Assembly: GCF_902635505.1 (NCBI RefSeq)
Contig: NC_045428.1
Coordinates: 434,659,106 to 434,723,105 of the forward strand
Reading direction: 5' to 3'
Origin: Sarcophilus harrisii
Taxonomy: Eukaryota > Chordata > Mammalia > Dasyuromorphia > Dasyuridae
DNA: 64,000 nt
The notes beneath the pieces are model-generated. The model was not told the origin of the DNA and did not search any database. It saw only the letters and a program-made list of their open reading frames with translations. This document shows, piece by piece, positions 10,461 through 23,081 of the stretch (the stretch's first letter is position 1; each line of letters begins with the position of its first letter). Both the position numbers and the translations under genes were made by a program.

Positions 10461-12788
10461 GCCTTTTCTTATACTTTTCCCAAGCCTTTCCTATTGTTTC
10501 CTTAAGAACTTCCTTCCTGAGTTTTGTGCTCATTGTAAAAATCCCATTTTCCCCTTTGGCCATAATCCCAAGTACAAAATATTAGTGCTATTTATAGAGC
10601 ACCAAAGGTAATGCTGACTTGAAAACAAAACAAGAAATCATCCCTGAAGTAAAATTACCTTTTTCATTCACCTTTTTCAGTAATTTCTCTGCCATCCATG
10701 GTTGGAAAATTGGGATGGTACAGAGTCCTGGGTATGGCAAGCCTACAATAACTCAAAAGGGCCAGGCAGCCCATAGAGGGGCTAACACAACTAGTATGAG
10801 AGTAGAAAAGGGAGGATCATGGAGCTACAGGATGAGGAAATGGGTGAGGAAAGAACAAAGGAGATCGAGGATGGCCGACTGGATGCCAAGAGAATCATGA
10901 CTGAGCAGAAACAAGAAAACTTAGGAAGGAGAAAGGATGGAGTATCTGAACAGAAGGATGGTGACCTCGAAAAGAATGAGAACTGAGAAAAGCATGCATA
11001 CAATTACAAATGTGCATGGGGGTACATAAACCTTTTCTATGTGTATGTATGTAAAATAAGGATTACCCTGGTCTTCGCTGCCTGAGAGCCCTTCTCACCC
11101 CTCCTGGGCTCCCCATACTCCGAAGGGGATTTGGCAGTTTCTAGGCTTTCTGCGTCAGCATCTCCAGCTCTAGATGGTGTTCCTCCAATTGTTTCCAGTT
11201 CCACTTAGCCACTTAAGAGTCAGGTTAGCTTTTACAAAGGAGTATTTGCCTAAAAGGTATAATGACAAAAATGCAGACATACTTTCCAGTATGCATTCCA
11301 GGGACTGCATTCACTCCATTCTTATATAGCACTTTCCCACACTCCAAAGCCCCTGGGATGGATCTCAAGCACCTCAGTTTCTCGGGACTTCCCAGCCAGG
11401 TTAGCCAGCTACAACATCCAGCTAGGAATCCTGAGTCTGAGGTCTCCATGACTCCGTGGTTCTGGTTCCACCGAGGATTCCGTCGGGCACCTAGAAGCTG
11501 AGAAGGATAAATGAAACAAAGACATTGAAGACTCATTTCTGAGAGCCACAAAGTCTAAAAAAGGGAAGAGGAGGAAGGCAGACCTTCCTCCCTCATCAGG
11601 CCAATTCGTGGGGCCAGAGCTGTGGGCAAACCTCCAACCCTCTCTGGATACCAGCTAGGAAGAGCTTGCAGGAGAGAGGGGAGTAAAAAGTAAAATAAAA
11701 CAAAAACAAAAATGGTTCCAATCTGGAGTTTTAAAGACTTCGCCTGTTCTGGCTACATATGCAACTGAAGGGGGCTATTTCCATCCATGGGCTAATGGAG
11801 TTCTGGCTATTTTCTCTTGTACCACCTTCATGTTAGGTGATAGGAGCATCTTCCCACACCCTGTTGCATACGTGTATGAGTGTGTGGATAGTGAGCTAGA
11901 TGAGCAGAAATGACTGCTTTCCTGCAAAGCACAGTGAAAAATTAGCTCTCATAGGAATATGCATTGACTTTCATACCTGCAACTACACTGGTCCCAGGGC
12001 TTGGGAGGAAGCACATGTTTCCTATGCAAAGATGCTCTGCTTTACAGTGGTATGATACCTTGAGCCCTCAGACAAGTGAACTAACGGGGAATCAGTTTGG
12101 GCCCATCTCAATGGGCTATAAAATGCTATATAATGAAGCTATAAAATGAAGCGACTTTTTTTGTGTGTATGTGTGGCAACTGGTTCCATTGGAAAGGGAA
12201 AATAAGTGTGATGTTGGTCTAGCTGCCCCTTCTAGAGACCCTCCTCATGCCCCACCCCATGCACTACCCAGCCAAGAATGGTTCAGTAGGAACCCAGACA
12301 ACATCCAGCCTAGGATCTTTTAAAGGGAAATTTTCTCCAGGTGTGTTAATGGCAAACTTTCCCCTCCTCTTGTGGTACCCTTCTCTTCAAGGGGAGATTT
12401 GGGGCTCTAATCAGAGCAGCAAGAGCATACTGATGAGAGTTCCCAATGATTAAGTTCTGGGGGCACAATGGAGAAGCCAAAATTAGTCCCAAAGGAGTTT
12501 CACCAGGTGGAAATTTATTTTTTAGATCTTTTATGAGAGTATCTGTGTAGCATCTGAATTGTTCATTTATTATCTCTCATGCAATACAGCAGGGCCCACC
12601 TCCTTTTCCAATCCTGTTTTCATCTCTTCATTGATATATTTTTTAATGGTTTAATTCACTAATAGCAACATACCACAGCCTATTTATGCCTCTCAGGAGT
12701 CTCTCTTTTGCTCTTTGGAGGAAATTCAGTTTTTATTCCTTGAAGATTGTGATGTTCCATGTTTCATTACACAATTTAATGTTAAACA
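10461..12788. other. Unassigned sequence, 2.3 kb
   Basis: I can name no gene or repeat. The 11060-11660 part is richer in GC and has overlapping chance ORFs on both strands (79 and 108 residues). I did not find exon-like structure with convincing splice signals. 12500-12790 is AT-rich. Confidence 0.4.
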
Positions 12789-12804
12789 AATGAGATTTCA
12801 TTTC

Positions 12805-13494
12805 TTTAATTATTATGGCTTTTTATTTACAAGTTATATCCATGGGTAATTTTTCAGCATTGACAGTTGCAAAGCCTTTTGTTCCAATTTTTCCTCTCCT
12901 ACCCCCCAACCCCTCCCCAGATGGCAGGTTGATCAATACATGTTGAATATGTTAAAGTATATGTTAAATACAATATATGTATACATGTCCATAGTTATTT
13001 TGCTGCACAAAAAGAATTGCATTTTGAAATAGTGTAAAATTAACCTGTGAAGGAAATAAAAAATGCAGACGGACAAAAATAGAGAGATTGGGAATTCTAT
13101 GCAGTGGTTCATAGTCATCTCCCAGAGTTCTTTCAGTGTAGCTGGTTCAGTTCATTACTGCTCTATTGGAACTGATTTGGTTCATCTCATTGTTGAAGAG
13201 GGCCACATCCATCAGAACTGATCATCATATAGTACTATTGTTGAAGTATATGATGATCTCTTGGTCCTGTTCATTTCACTCAGCATCAGTTCATGTAAGT
13301 CTTTCCAGGACTGTCTGTATTCATCCTGTTGGTCATTTCTTACAGAACAATAATATTCCATAATATTCATATACCACAATTTATTCAGTCATTCTCCAAC
13401 TGATGGGCATCCACTCAGTTTCCAGTTTCTGGCCACTACAAAGGGGGCTGTCACAAACATCGTTGCACATACAGGTCCTTTTCCCTTCTTTAAG
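12805..13494 (-). mobile_element. 5'-truncated L1 with perfect 16-bp TSD
   Basis: A minus-strand L1 tail begins at the left with ttaattattatggcttttta and runs through the 3'UTR into the ORF2 C-terminus. There the plus strand shows ctgatgggcatccactcagt, the complement of the CPS-(I/V)GEW coding block. The target site aatgagatttcatttc is repeated exactly at 12789-12804 and 13495-13510. The element is about 690 bp. The A-tail is short and impure. Confidence 0.95.
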
Positions 13495-13510
13495 AATGAG
13501 ATTTCATTTC

Positions 13511-14580
13511 AAGGAAAAGCCTGGAGTCTTGGAAAAAACTGTGTCATTTGCCAAATGCAATTCATCCCACTGTCTTCCTTCTCTTCAACTCTAAGCCCAG
13601 TTTTTGGCTGGTTTTTCTGTAAAGAAAAGTAACAAGAATAGTTAGACCAGACCAATTATGCACAAACTAAGTTCATGTTGAAGGAGAAGCAATTCTTACG
13701 GTATTGAGGGACCTTTAAGATACATGAAAAGGGAGAAAATGCAAAATAATAAAAAAGGAAGTTATTATTACCAAAACAAGTAATTGTGAGATAATCAATA
13801 ACTAATGGTCCACATACCTATCTTTTCATCTCTACAAAAATATATATTTTTTAAAAACTAAATTTCAAACAGGCATTAACAAATATATCTATTTCCTCTC
13901 AGGGTATTTCTTACTTCAAGTTTTTTGTTGCCGAGAGTGATTTCAGTCAATCAGATATTCCCTAAAGGAGATCTAAATTCAGAATATTAACTCTATTGCC
14001 TTGTAAATAAATAAAGGCAGTCTTACCTGTCTCCAGTGGCTATCTTAAATTGTTTCTGTGAACCAAACCGCTGGATAGGGCTTAGCTTGAAGAAATGAAA
14101 AAATCAAATAAACCAATACCTGAAAAAAATGAGGTAAAACCAAAGATTTAAGACCCACTAAGTTTTAAGAGTCACTCATGTTTTAATATGCTTGGGTGAT
14201 TTTCTAGGCTATCTTAGATTTCAAAGTTCTCTTCCTCCTTCTCCAAGTTAGCCTTCCAACCTGCATACAAAAAAATCCATTAGATTGTTCTGATAATATG
14301 AACTGAGTCACAGAGAGAAATAAATGTCAACAGTTTATAAAGTTGGGTTGTAGCTATATAGTCCTTTGCTAAAATCATCTCCCAGGGATAGGATGACTTG
14401 TCTAAATTTATATTGCTAATAAGAGACAGCCTTTTGTATGCAAAAAGGAAAATAAAAATTACTAGTAAGGGGATTTAACAACTAACCATATAAGAAATAT
14501 AAGTATTGTATTAAATATAAATATGACCAAATTATATATAAATATAATATATTAATAATATAGTTTACATAGAATATATT
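13511..14580. other. Unassigned AT-rich sequence
   Basis: No clear element is present. A short MIR-like trace may lie near 14380-14430 (ggatgacttgtctaaattta). Confidence 0.4.
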
Positions 14581-14582
14581 CT

Positions 14583-14795
14583 ATGGCAGCTAACTGATCC
14601 AATGGATGGAGTGCTGGATTTGGAGTTAGTAAGATCTGAGTTCAAATGTGGCCTCAGACATTCACTAGCTATATGGACTCTGAGAAAATAATTTAACTTC
14701 TGTCTGTCTAATCCACTGGAGAGGGTAGGTATCTTTGCCTAGGAAACTCCAAATGGGGTCAGAAAGAGTTGGATATGACTGGACAAAAATATGAA
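14583..14795 (+). repeat. Composite tRNA-headed SINE with RTE-like tail
   Basis: Head ggcagctaactgatccaatg, B-box region gatctgagttcaaatgtggc, body ctcagacattcactagctat, and tail ccactggagagggtaggtat then aaatggggtcagaaagagtt. All parts are in the expected order, so the copy is nearly full length. Confidence 0.82.
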
Positions 14796-15084
14796 TACAA
14801 TTATATAACATATATAAAATATAAAGTATAATAATAAATAAACATAAATGAATGAATATAATAAAGTACAAATAATTATCAAGTTCGACAGTTTGAGTTG
14901 TGTATTTTTTGATATCCCATCAAAATAAAAGCTATTCTTTAGTTATTATATTTGTGAGTGGGTAACACATGCAATTTTTTTGGAAATGAACATTTTATTT
15001 CTTACATTTTTATCTAAGGGATTCTGAGTTACAGAAAGAAAGAATGAATGGAAGACAATCTCACACCAAACTATCTGCTTCTAA

Positions 15085-15325
15085 GAGGCAGTGGGACATA
15101 GTAGATAAAGAGTAGGTTTGAATCTTGCTTCTAATACTTGCTAGTTACATGATCTTGGGCAAATCATTTGGCCTCTAAAATTTGCTGCAAATATAATTTG
15201 CTGCCGCAAAATAAGCTGCAAAATGGAGAAAATGCCTGATTCAGGCAATGAGAATGTATATTACTGACTTTACAAGGTAATTATAAACCAGGATTGTGTA
15301 AAGTGTTTTACAAACCTTAAAACAC
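15085..15325 (+). repeat. MIR-type SINE
   Basis: The head and body run from gaggcagtgggacatagtag through cttgctagttacatgatctt to a 3' part gtaaagtgttttacaaacct. This spacing fits a near-complete but decayed CORE-SINE. Confidence 0.68.
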
Positions 15326-15409
15326 ACTCTGCTCCCAGAGCCACCTCATTCAGATTTTATCTTAAATGTAGGCCACCTCCCCCTAGTTCCCTTCTGGGTA
15401 GCTGCTATC

Positions 15410-16005
15410 TCAACTCAGTAAACATTTATTAAGAGTCTAGCATGTGCCAGGTACCGTGCTAAGCCCTGGGGATATAAATAAGAAAAAGAAAAATACTCCC
15501 TGCCCTTAAAGAGCTTATGGTCTTTTATACACAGCAACAACAAGATTATACGAGGATCAATTCTGATGGATGTGGCTCTTCCCAGTAATGAGATGATTCA
15601 GACCAGTTCCAATGATCTTGTGATGAAGAGAGCCATCTGCACCCAGAGAGAGGAATAGAGGGTGGATCACAATATAGCATTTTCACTCTTTTTGTTGTCT
15701 GCTTACATTTTGTTCTCTTTCTCATTTTTTTCCTTTTTGATCTGATTTTTTTTTTTTTGTACAATTAGATAATTGTATAAATATACTTACATAGATTTTA
15801 TATATATATAATTACTTGCCATCTGGGAGGGAGTGAAGGGAAACAGGGGAAAATTTGGAACACAAGGTTTTGCAAGGGTTAGTGTTGAAAAATTATTCTT
15901 GTATATGTTTTGAAAATAAAAAGCTTTAAAAAAAAAAAAAAAGAAAGCAAACCAAAAAAAATAAAGTTTATGATCTAATTGGGGAGGCAGTAGACAAAAA
16001 GAAGC
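15410..16005 (+). repeat. Ancient mammal-wide dispersed repeat, split by an L1
   Basis: The left piece (15410-15523) has the pattern taagagtctagcatgtgcca, ccgtgctaagccctggggat and cccttaaagagcttatggtc. The right piece resumes at 15964 with tttatgatctaattggggag. The two halves join into one reading of the old 'ggagcttacattctaatggg' repeat. I could not fix its class. A similar repeat occurs at 60.77 kb. Confidence 0.6.
15524..15963 (+). mobile_element. L1 3'UTR insertion with imperfect TSD
   Basis: The segment spans only the L1 3'UTR: gatcaattctgatggatgtg, the acccagagagaggaat region, a T-rich stretch, a purine block, and the end tttgaaaataaaaagcttta plus an A-rich tail. Flanks are gagcttatggtct (15511-15523) and aagtttatgatct (15964-15976), a 10/13 match. 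It interrupts an older repeat. Confidence 0.85.
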
Positions 16006-16309
16006 TGAGAGGAGGAATCCTCAATTTGGAGGCACCTTGTTCTTTAGAATTTGAACCAAGCAGTTACAGAAGAAGAGTGAGATGGAAAATACAGCTCCCG
16101 GCCCTCTATAAAAGAAAGCTTTATGGGAGTTTAATGATCCATCCATCCAATCAGAAGGGAAAACCCAAGTCCTAAAAGTAAACTTGCCTGCTACTGGTCT
16201 TAACACTGTGGCTTATAAGTCCCAACTAAAGTATTTCCCATTAAGTCACTCCGTAGACTCCCTTAGTTATTAGAAGATATATTTATTCAAATTTCCTAGG
16301 AATTATGGG

Positions 16310-17075
16310 AATTATACTGAGGAACTTCTCACTCCTATCAGATTGTCTATCATGACTAAAAAGAAGGAAAACGTCTGGTGTTGGCGGGGATGCGGGAAGA
16401 CACTGATGCAGCTGGTGGTGCCGTGAATCGACTCAACCGTTCTGGAGAGCAGTTTGGAGCTATGGCCAAACCGTGCACAGATCCAGCAACACCACAGCTG
16501 GTTCCGTATTCCAGAGACATCCCCCCAAAAGAGAAGGACCCATTTGTGCAAAATGCAACAGCTCTTTTTGGTAGCTCAGAATTAGAAACTGAGGGGATGC
16601 CGATCAATTGGGAAAGCTGTGGTAGATAACTATGGGATGTAATTGTGCTGGAAGAAATGACCAGCAGGATATTCAGGAAAACATGGGAAGACTTACATGA
16701 ACTGATGCAAAGGGAGGGGAGCAGAGCCAGGATAAACCGTACACAGCCACAGCAAAACTGTAGGAGGGAGAGCAAGAGACTTGGCTGTCTCAGCAATACA
16801 ACGATCTGAGACGACTTCCAAGGCCCAATGATGAATCTACTATCTCTAGAGAAAGAACTGAATTGAATACAGACCAAATCGTGTTATCTTTCATCTTCTT
16901 TCTTTCATTTGAACCTTTTATAAATAGTCTAATAGGGAAATGTTTTATATAATTGCATATGTGTGACCTAAATCTGAGTGCTTATTATCTCAGAGAAGGG
17001 GAAAGGAGAGAGGAAAGGAGGGAGGGATAGAAGGTGCATCTCAAAACTTTAAATAAAAATGTAAAAAAAAAAAAA
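16310..17075 (+). repeat. Older L1 ORF2 end and 3'UTR, plus strand
   Basis: The order follows L1 ORF2: acttctcactcctatcagat, ggggatgcgggaagacactg (the GCWRGCG-like zinc-knuckle region), gccgatcaattgggaaagct, and ggaagacttacatgaactga. A 3'UTR ending in a poly(A) follows. The reading is broken in several places. A 173-residue ORF on the opposite strand (16356-16877) is an antisense artefact. Confidence 0.8.
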
Positions 17076-17087
17076 TTGGAAAAGAGG

Positions 17088-17215
17088 GCAGCTAGGCGGT
17101 ACTCAGGAGTCCAAATGTGGCCTCAGACATTTAACACTGTGTGACCCTGGGCAAGTTAACATAAGCCCAATTGCCTCGGGGGGGGAAATTTGAAAAGAAA
17201 AATAAAAAAACATGA
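17088..17215 (+). repeat. tRNA-headed marsupial SINE (short type)
   Basis: The head gggcagctaggcggtactca, body gtggcctcagacatttaaca and end ccaattgcctcgggggggga are the same design as the clearer copy at 23353. It sits directly downstream of the L1 poly(A). Confidence 0.75.
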
Positions 17216-18354
17216 CTGACCAAAAAAAAGAAATCTGATGTTATAAAACATTTCCTCCAAAAACCTGGGACATGCTCTCGAACAGAACAGAGAAAGGGGT
17301 GTGTGTCTACATAATGTATGTAGAGAACAGAAATAAGGCACATCGGTAAGGAACAGGGTCAAGGCAACTCACAAATCTAGAACTGCAGAGTTCCATGCAT
17401 TTTCTATCCAGAGAATTTTCTCCAAGTTGGATGTGGAACCGGGCCCTGGTGTTATGAACTTCTTAGTTCAGTGGGGCTTACTCCTTTCTGCAAGTCTCTA
17501 ACCACCTCCAGCTTTAAACTTGCTTGGCTGTTCACGTTCAAAAAGAGAGATCTTTAATTTGGACTGACAAGCCTTCTAGAAATTTGCTTCCTCAGAACCT
17601 GAGGTTTATTGCTTCCAAAACTGAAGAAAAGAAGGAGAGTTTGTCTTTCTCAATTCTTGGTTCAGAGATGATTTCTTTAGGGAGGAACCACACTGTAACT
17701 TATGGTGACCATGAAGTTTTATTTCCCAAATTTCTCTGAGTCTATGTAAATAAGAGTTAGGAGTCGGGGTGAGATGGGATGAGGAAATTATTGAGTTAGT
17801 CCATTTCTTGGGAGGCAAATTCAGTCACCACTGCCCTAAACTACTGGAAACTCTGGTCTCAAACAATTGTGGACTGCTTCATTTAAACCCCAAAAGGTAA
17901 ATATCTTTGAGTTTCATTGTCTCTATATACCCTTACAAAATTCAACTTTTCCAATGTCTTTAAAGGGTACATCTTTACATCCAGGGGCTTAAAAACTACC
18001 ATATTAGGAACTATCACCTTTGGGGATACTTCTAGAACCCAAGGTAGCAATTGCTTCTCTAGGGTGTATGTGTGAATTGGGGGAGTGAATTCTATCAGAT
18101 ACTATTATTCCCACATCATGACTGTATGCCTTTAAGATAGTCATTTATCCCCAGACAGATCTCATCTAAGAACTAAGAATTGAGATAGAATTTGAGAAGA
18201 TAAGGATAAAATTCCATGTCCAGAACAATAAGTTCCCATTGTCAGGTCCAGGCATGTCAATCACACATAGCTGTTTTACAGGTGGTTGGAAACATGGATA
18301 CAAGGCTGAAAAGTTAGAATTAGAGTGGGTAGACTTGAGAGGTACGCAGATGAA
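17216..18354. other. Unassigned sequence, 1.1 kb
   Basis: No repeat or gene recognised. Small ORFs on both strands lack protein-like features. Confidence 0.4.
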
Positions 18355-18524
18355 GATCTACAGTGAAAAGGGCTCAAGATTTGGAGTCAGAAGATATGCT
18401 TTCAAATGCTGGCCCAGGCACATAATGACCTTTTGACAAGGACTCACTTAAGGCCTCAGTTTCTTTCCATGTAAAACAAGAGGGTTGGATTAAATACTCT
18501 CCAAAAAGCTTTCCAATTCTATTA
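18355..18524 (+). repeat. MAR1-type SINE
   Basis: Body gatttggagtcagaagatat, then aaggcctcagtttctttcca, and distal part gggttggattaaatactctc then cttt-ccaattctat. Order and spacing fit MAR1. Confidence 0.72.
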
Positions 18525-18529
18525 TTTTT

Positions 18530-19490
18530 TTCAATAATATTTTACTTTTACAAATATATGTAAAGATAGTTTTCAACATCCATTTTTGTAAAACTTTGTG
18601 TTCCAAATGTTTCTCCTTCCCTTCCTTACTTCCCCTTCCCCATGACAGCAAGCAATCTGATACAGGTTAAATATGTGCAATTCTTTTAAACGTATTTCGG
18701 TATTGGTCATGTTATACAAGAAAAATCAGATCAAAAAAAAAAAAAAAAAAAACAAGAGAAAGAAAAAAACTAAGCAAACAAATAACAAAAATTCCATTCA
18801 CATTCAGTCTCCAAGTTCACTCTCTGGATATGGATGGCATTTTTCATCCCAAGTCTATTGAAATTGCCTTGAAATCACTGGCTTGTTGAAAAGAGGCAAG
18901 TCCATCACAGTTAATCATCGCATAATCTTGTTGCTGTGTGTAATGTTCTCTTGATTCTATTCACTTCACTCAGCATCAATTCATGTAAATCTTTGCAGGC
19001 TTTTCTGAAGCCAGCCTGCTGATCATTTTGTTCAGAACAAAAATGGTCCATTACATTCACATACCATTATTACTTATTCAGCCTTTCCTCAACTGATGAG
19101 CATCCACTCAATTTCAAGTTCTTTGCCACTGCAACAAGGGCTGTTACATTTTTGTACATGTAGATCCTTTTCCCCCTTTTTTATGGTCTCTTTGGGATCC
19201 AAATCCAGTAGTGACACTGCTGGATCAAGGGGATGCCCAGTTTTATAGCTCATAGTTCCAGATTGCTCTCCAGAATGGCTGGATGTATTCACAATTCCAC
19301 CAACAATGCATCAGTGTCCCAGTTTTCCCACATCCCCTTTAACATTTATCATTATCTTCTCCTGTCTCCTTAGCCAGTCTGAGAGGCATGGTACCTTAGA
19401 GTGCTCTTAATTTGCCTTTCTTTAATCAATAGTGATTTAGAGCATTTTTTCTTATGAGTAGAAATGAGCCTTCCAGTTTTAAAGCCATGA
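18530..19490 (-). mobile_element. L1 ORF2 end plus 3'UTR, minus strand
   Basis: The left end is the reversed 3'UTR (caaagatagt-type region, then aactttgtgttccaaatgtt). Next come an A-rich stretch and the ORF2 C-terminus. The minus-strand pieces HPLDPAVSLLDLDPKETIKK and NTSSHSGEQSGTMSYKTGHP (19292 down to 19089) match the L1 DPAIPLLGIYPKD and WNC-type regions. The element reaches to about 19490, near 0.95 kb. Confidence 0.85.
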
Positions 19491-20014
19491 TCCTGTTGCC
19501 AGAGAAGTGTATTCCATAGAAAGGGAGGCCTGCCTCTAGTGTTTTTTTCACTATATTATATTCTATTTCAGCTCTGCAAATTACCTATAAGAAGCATTTA
19601 TAGTCTGATGCTACCTTCTGATCAGTCTGTTTAACTAGCATAGAAACTGCCCCAAGTGAATTGCCTGAGCTCAGTGGTGAAAATCACTTCCTTACATTAT
19701 TGTAGCAAATGGTATTAATTAGTATTAATAGTATTAAGTTTCACAGTGGAATCATAGAAAAATATTAATGGGAGAGTGCAATATGAATTCCAAAATGATT
19801 TTGGTAAATCTCTACATCTATACTTTGAGAAACAAAATTTTATCAAACAAATGCTTAAAACTCATAACCAGAAGAGTACTGGCCAAAGGCAAATTAGTTA
19901 TTGTTATTAGTTATTCAGGACATTACACACTAGGCAGTGCTTTTCTTCACTATTCTGACCATACCTTGATATAATACTGAATTTTCTGAAAACTATCATT
20001 ATCTTAAATACTTG
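19491..20014. other. Unassigned sequence
   Basis: No element recognised between two minus-strand L1 copies. Confidence 0.4.
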
Positions 20015-20860
20015 TGTATATACACATATGTATATTTATTTTGTTAAATATTTTCTAATTATGCATTAAAATTTTTAACAATCATTTGTAAAAATAGGGC
20101 GTTCCAAATTCTTTCCTTTTCTCTCATCTCTTCCCTCTCCTTGAGAAGGCAAGCAATTTGATATCAATTATATATGTGAAGTCATGCAAAGCATATTTCC
20201 ATATCAGCCATGTTGCAAAAGAAAACACAGACCAAGGGAAAAAAAAAACCAAGAAAAATAAAGTTTTAAAAAAGTATGCTTCAATCTGTATTCAGAGTTT
20301 ATCACTTTCTCTCTGGAGGTAGAAAGCGTTTTCCAATGCAGATCCTTTGGAACTGTCTTGGGTCATTGTATTGATCAGAATAGCCAAGCTGTACAATAAT
20401 ACAATGTCCAATGTATTATGTACAGTTCCTCCTGATTCTGTTCACTTCATTTTGCATGAATTCATGTGTCTCCAGCTTTTTCTGAAACCATCCTGCCCTT
20501 CATTTCTTATAGCACAATAGTATTCTCATACAATAATACACCACAATTTATTCAGACATTCTCTAATAGATGGGCATCATCTCAGTTTGCAATTCTTAGC
20601 TATCACAAAGAGAGCTGCCATATATATTTGTGTACATAGAGGTCCTTTTCTCTTTTCTTTAATCTCTTTGAAATATAGATCTAGCAATGGTATTGCTGGG
20701 TCAAAGGCAATATGTGCAGTTTTATAGATGTTTGGACATACTTCTAAATTGTTCTCCAAAATAGTTGGATCCATTCACAATTTCATGAACAGTGCAGTTT
20801 TTCTATATCCTCTCTAGCATTTGATATGACAGTAAATTGTTGATGAATGAGATTTGCTCT
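20015..20860 (-). mobile_element. Older L1 ORF2 end plus 3'UTR, minus strand
   Basis: The minus strand contains the ORF2 piece AHIAFDPAIPLLDLYFKEIK followed by IYMAALFVIAKNCKLR. It is closer to the human L1 wording than the other copies here. The 3'UTR (cgttccaaattctttccttt on the plus strand) lies to the left. No clean poly(T) or TSD was seen, which fits an older insertion. Confidence 0.82.
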
Positions 20861-20954
20861 TGGCTTAAGAAAAAGAGCTATCATTGAACATGACAGAGCG
20901 CACAACCACTTTGGAGAAGTACCCTTCCCCAGGCATTTAGAATACAGATATACT

Positions 20955-21173
20955 TGTACAGCAAAATAATGTTTTGGTCATGTATACTTATTGTGTATCT
21001 AAGTTATATTTTAATATATTTAACATCTACTGGTCATCCTGCCATTTAGGGGAGGGGGTGGGGGGAGGTAAGAGGTGAAAAATTGGAACAAGAGGTTTGG
21101 CAATTTTTAATGCTGTAAAGTTACCCATGTATATATCCTGTAAATAAAAGGCTATTAAATAAAATAAAAAAAA
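20955..21173 (+). mobile_element. L1 3'-end insertion with perfect 17-bp TSD
   Basis: Only the last 200 bp or so of an L1 3'UTR are present: a gggagggggtggggggaggt block, aagaggtttggcaattttta, and the end aaataaaaggctattaaat plus A-tail. The target site tagaatacagatatact is repeated exactly at 20938-20954 and 21174-21190. The 3' end type differs from the older 'aaaaagcttt' copies. Confidence 0.95.
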
Positions 21174-21190
21174 TAGAATACAGATATACT

Positions 21191-23081
21191 ACATGAGATA
21201 CGAAGCCCTTTGGCTTAGTAATGGACCTTATCATTCTCTATTTTGATGAAAGTACTCCTCCCCCCAAATTTTTAATTTATCAATTCACCTAATGACTTTA
21301 CATTTTTCAACTTTTCCACAGTAAGGAAGACATTAATGTTGAAAATTATATGTTTATATCCAGTAAGAAGAGAATATAGTGTTTAATAATTTAACTTCTT
21401 TATGCTCTAGTTGTTCTACTAAATTACTTAAAAGATGAAATAGCCATAAATACACTAGCACTATTGGGGTAGATGCCATTATCTGGATTTTATTTTATAG
21501 TGGAGACAGAAAAAATATTTAGGGGGAAATACAGTAGGTTGTCTCACAAAGATTCTGATAATTCCCTCAATGACCTGAAAAATCGAATTTTCTGAAGGAA
21601 TGGTTAACCAGAATGGTAAAACTGGTCATATGCAAACCAACAATTTTAATTTGTAGGATTATGAGTCACAGCAAGGCATATTTTATATTTTACATTTTGG
21701 AGAGATGTTAAGAATCATACTCATAGTTATTAATATGAAATATGTATCTTATATCCATGAAGCTTCTCATAATTCATGTGAGAGTGTTGCCAGAGCAAAG
21801 CTCTAGGAAGCTGCTGATAATCATGAATTTTTCAGGTTATGTGGACTTAAGAAGTCATTTATCCTATCCCCCTACTTCTACTTCAATTACTCCCTTCCTA
21901 CTGCACCTCAATTGGTCCAGACATCTGAAATCTTAATTCTATCACCTACCTTCAGGGTAGGTGATCAATAAGAATCCCTCAGTAGCTAGGTAATGCCTTT
22001 TACTGCCAGGAAATTTTCCCTCGGATCTGACCTCCACATTATTCCAGTCTCAGTGTACATGGGGAAGGAGTCTGATGCTGGCAGCAGAGCATCTGCCATT
22101 CCCTCCTGAGTCTAAACTCATTCTCCCTTTGCCCCAAAGTGAATTTTCCTGTTGGCAGAGTCACAAATGTGATCAAAGCCAAACAGGGGCTTTGAAGGCA
22201 AATGCTCCCCCAGTCCTACAACAGCCGCAGCCCCACAGCTGAGGCCTCCGGAGAGCAGCATTCAGCGTGCCTGTCTCCCCATGTTCCTGACAGGTACACG
22301 CAGACCCTGTTTGTCAAGCGGGGTCCCCGCCAAGAATAATGTCAATCCTGGCTGTTCCAAGACTCACTAGGGGGAACAAAACCAGTTAGTGAGGAGGGGC
22401 AGCCCCCAGAACTAGGGTGTAATAATTATACGTGTGACATATACAGATATATAACTGTCTGAGCCCTCCTCCGGGTCACTGCTGAGCAGAGGTCCAAGGG
22501 GGCACTGACTTGGACAAATTCACACGGCCATTGGCTGAGGCAGGACTCTAGTCCCTGGGCTTTATTCTCTGACTTCCAACTGAGCATTTCTAAGGTTTAA
22601 ACCTGCCGTGCTTAGAGATTCTGAAGAATATCAGCCTTTATGATTGTGTGTGCATATGTATAAAAAGAAGTGTCTAACTCTTTTGGTTTCCAAAAATAGT
22701 CTTCAGTTGTAAATTAATTCACCGACGTTTTGTTTCTTCTCCTATTTGAGCTGTAGAAAGGAGAGCACGCTAAGGGAGGTGAGAATTTGCTCAATTATCT
22801 TAATAAATGAGTAATTTCAAAGCCTTGGTGTACATTTGATCTTAGCCCTACTCTAATCTTAGCATATAAGTAAAATTGACTATAACTGAAATGCCTGGTT
22901 TAGTTAATGAATTTAAATTGTAACCTATACTATCCAGAGATAAGATGTTGGAGTTTTTTAGAATACATCTGATAAGGCCCACATAGGTTTTCTTTTAAAG
23001 GACTACATGATGGTATTTTCAAGAAAGGAAGATGGATATTATGACCATATTCTCAAGGAGGAAGGCATGAATTTAAAACTT
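21191..23081. other. Unassigned sequence, 1.9 kb, repeat-poor
   Basis: I recognise no interspersed repeat in nearly 1.9 kb, which is unusual for this window. The 22020-22560 part is more GC-rich and carries a TCF/LEF-like core (gatcaaag at about 22173). This may be a unique regulatory segment. No exon structure is visible. Confidence 0.45.

Noticed and set aside
16356-16877. 173-residue open frame on the minus strand, the longest ORF in the window
   Set aside because: It lies antisense to a clear L1 ORF2/3'UTR copy and has no protein-like motif. The openness follows from the complement of the L1 sequence.
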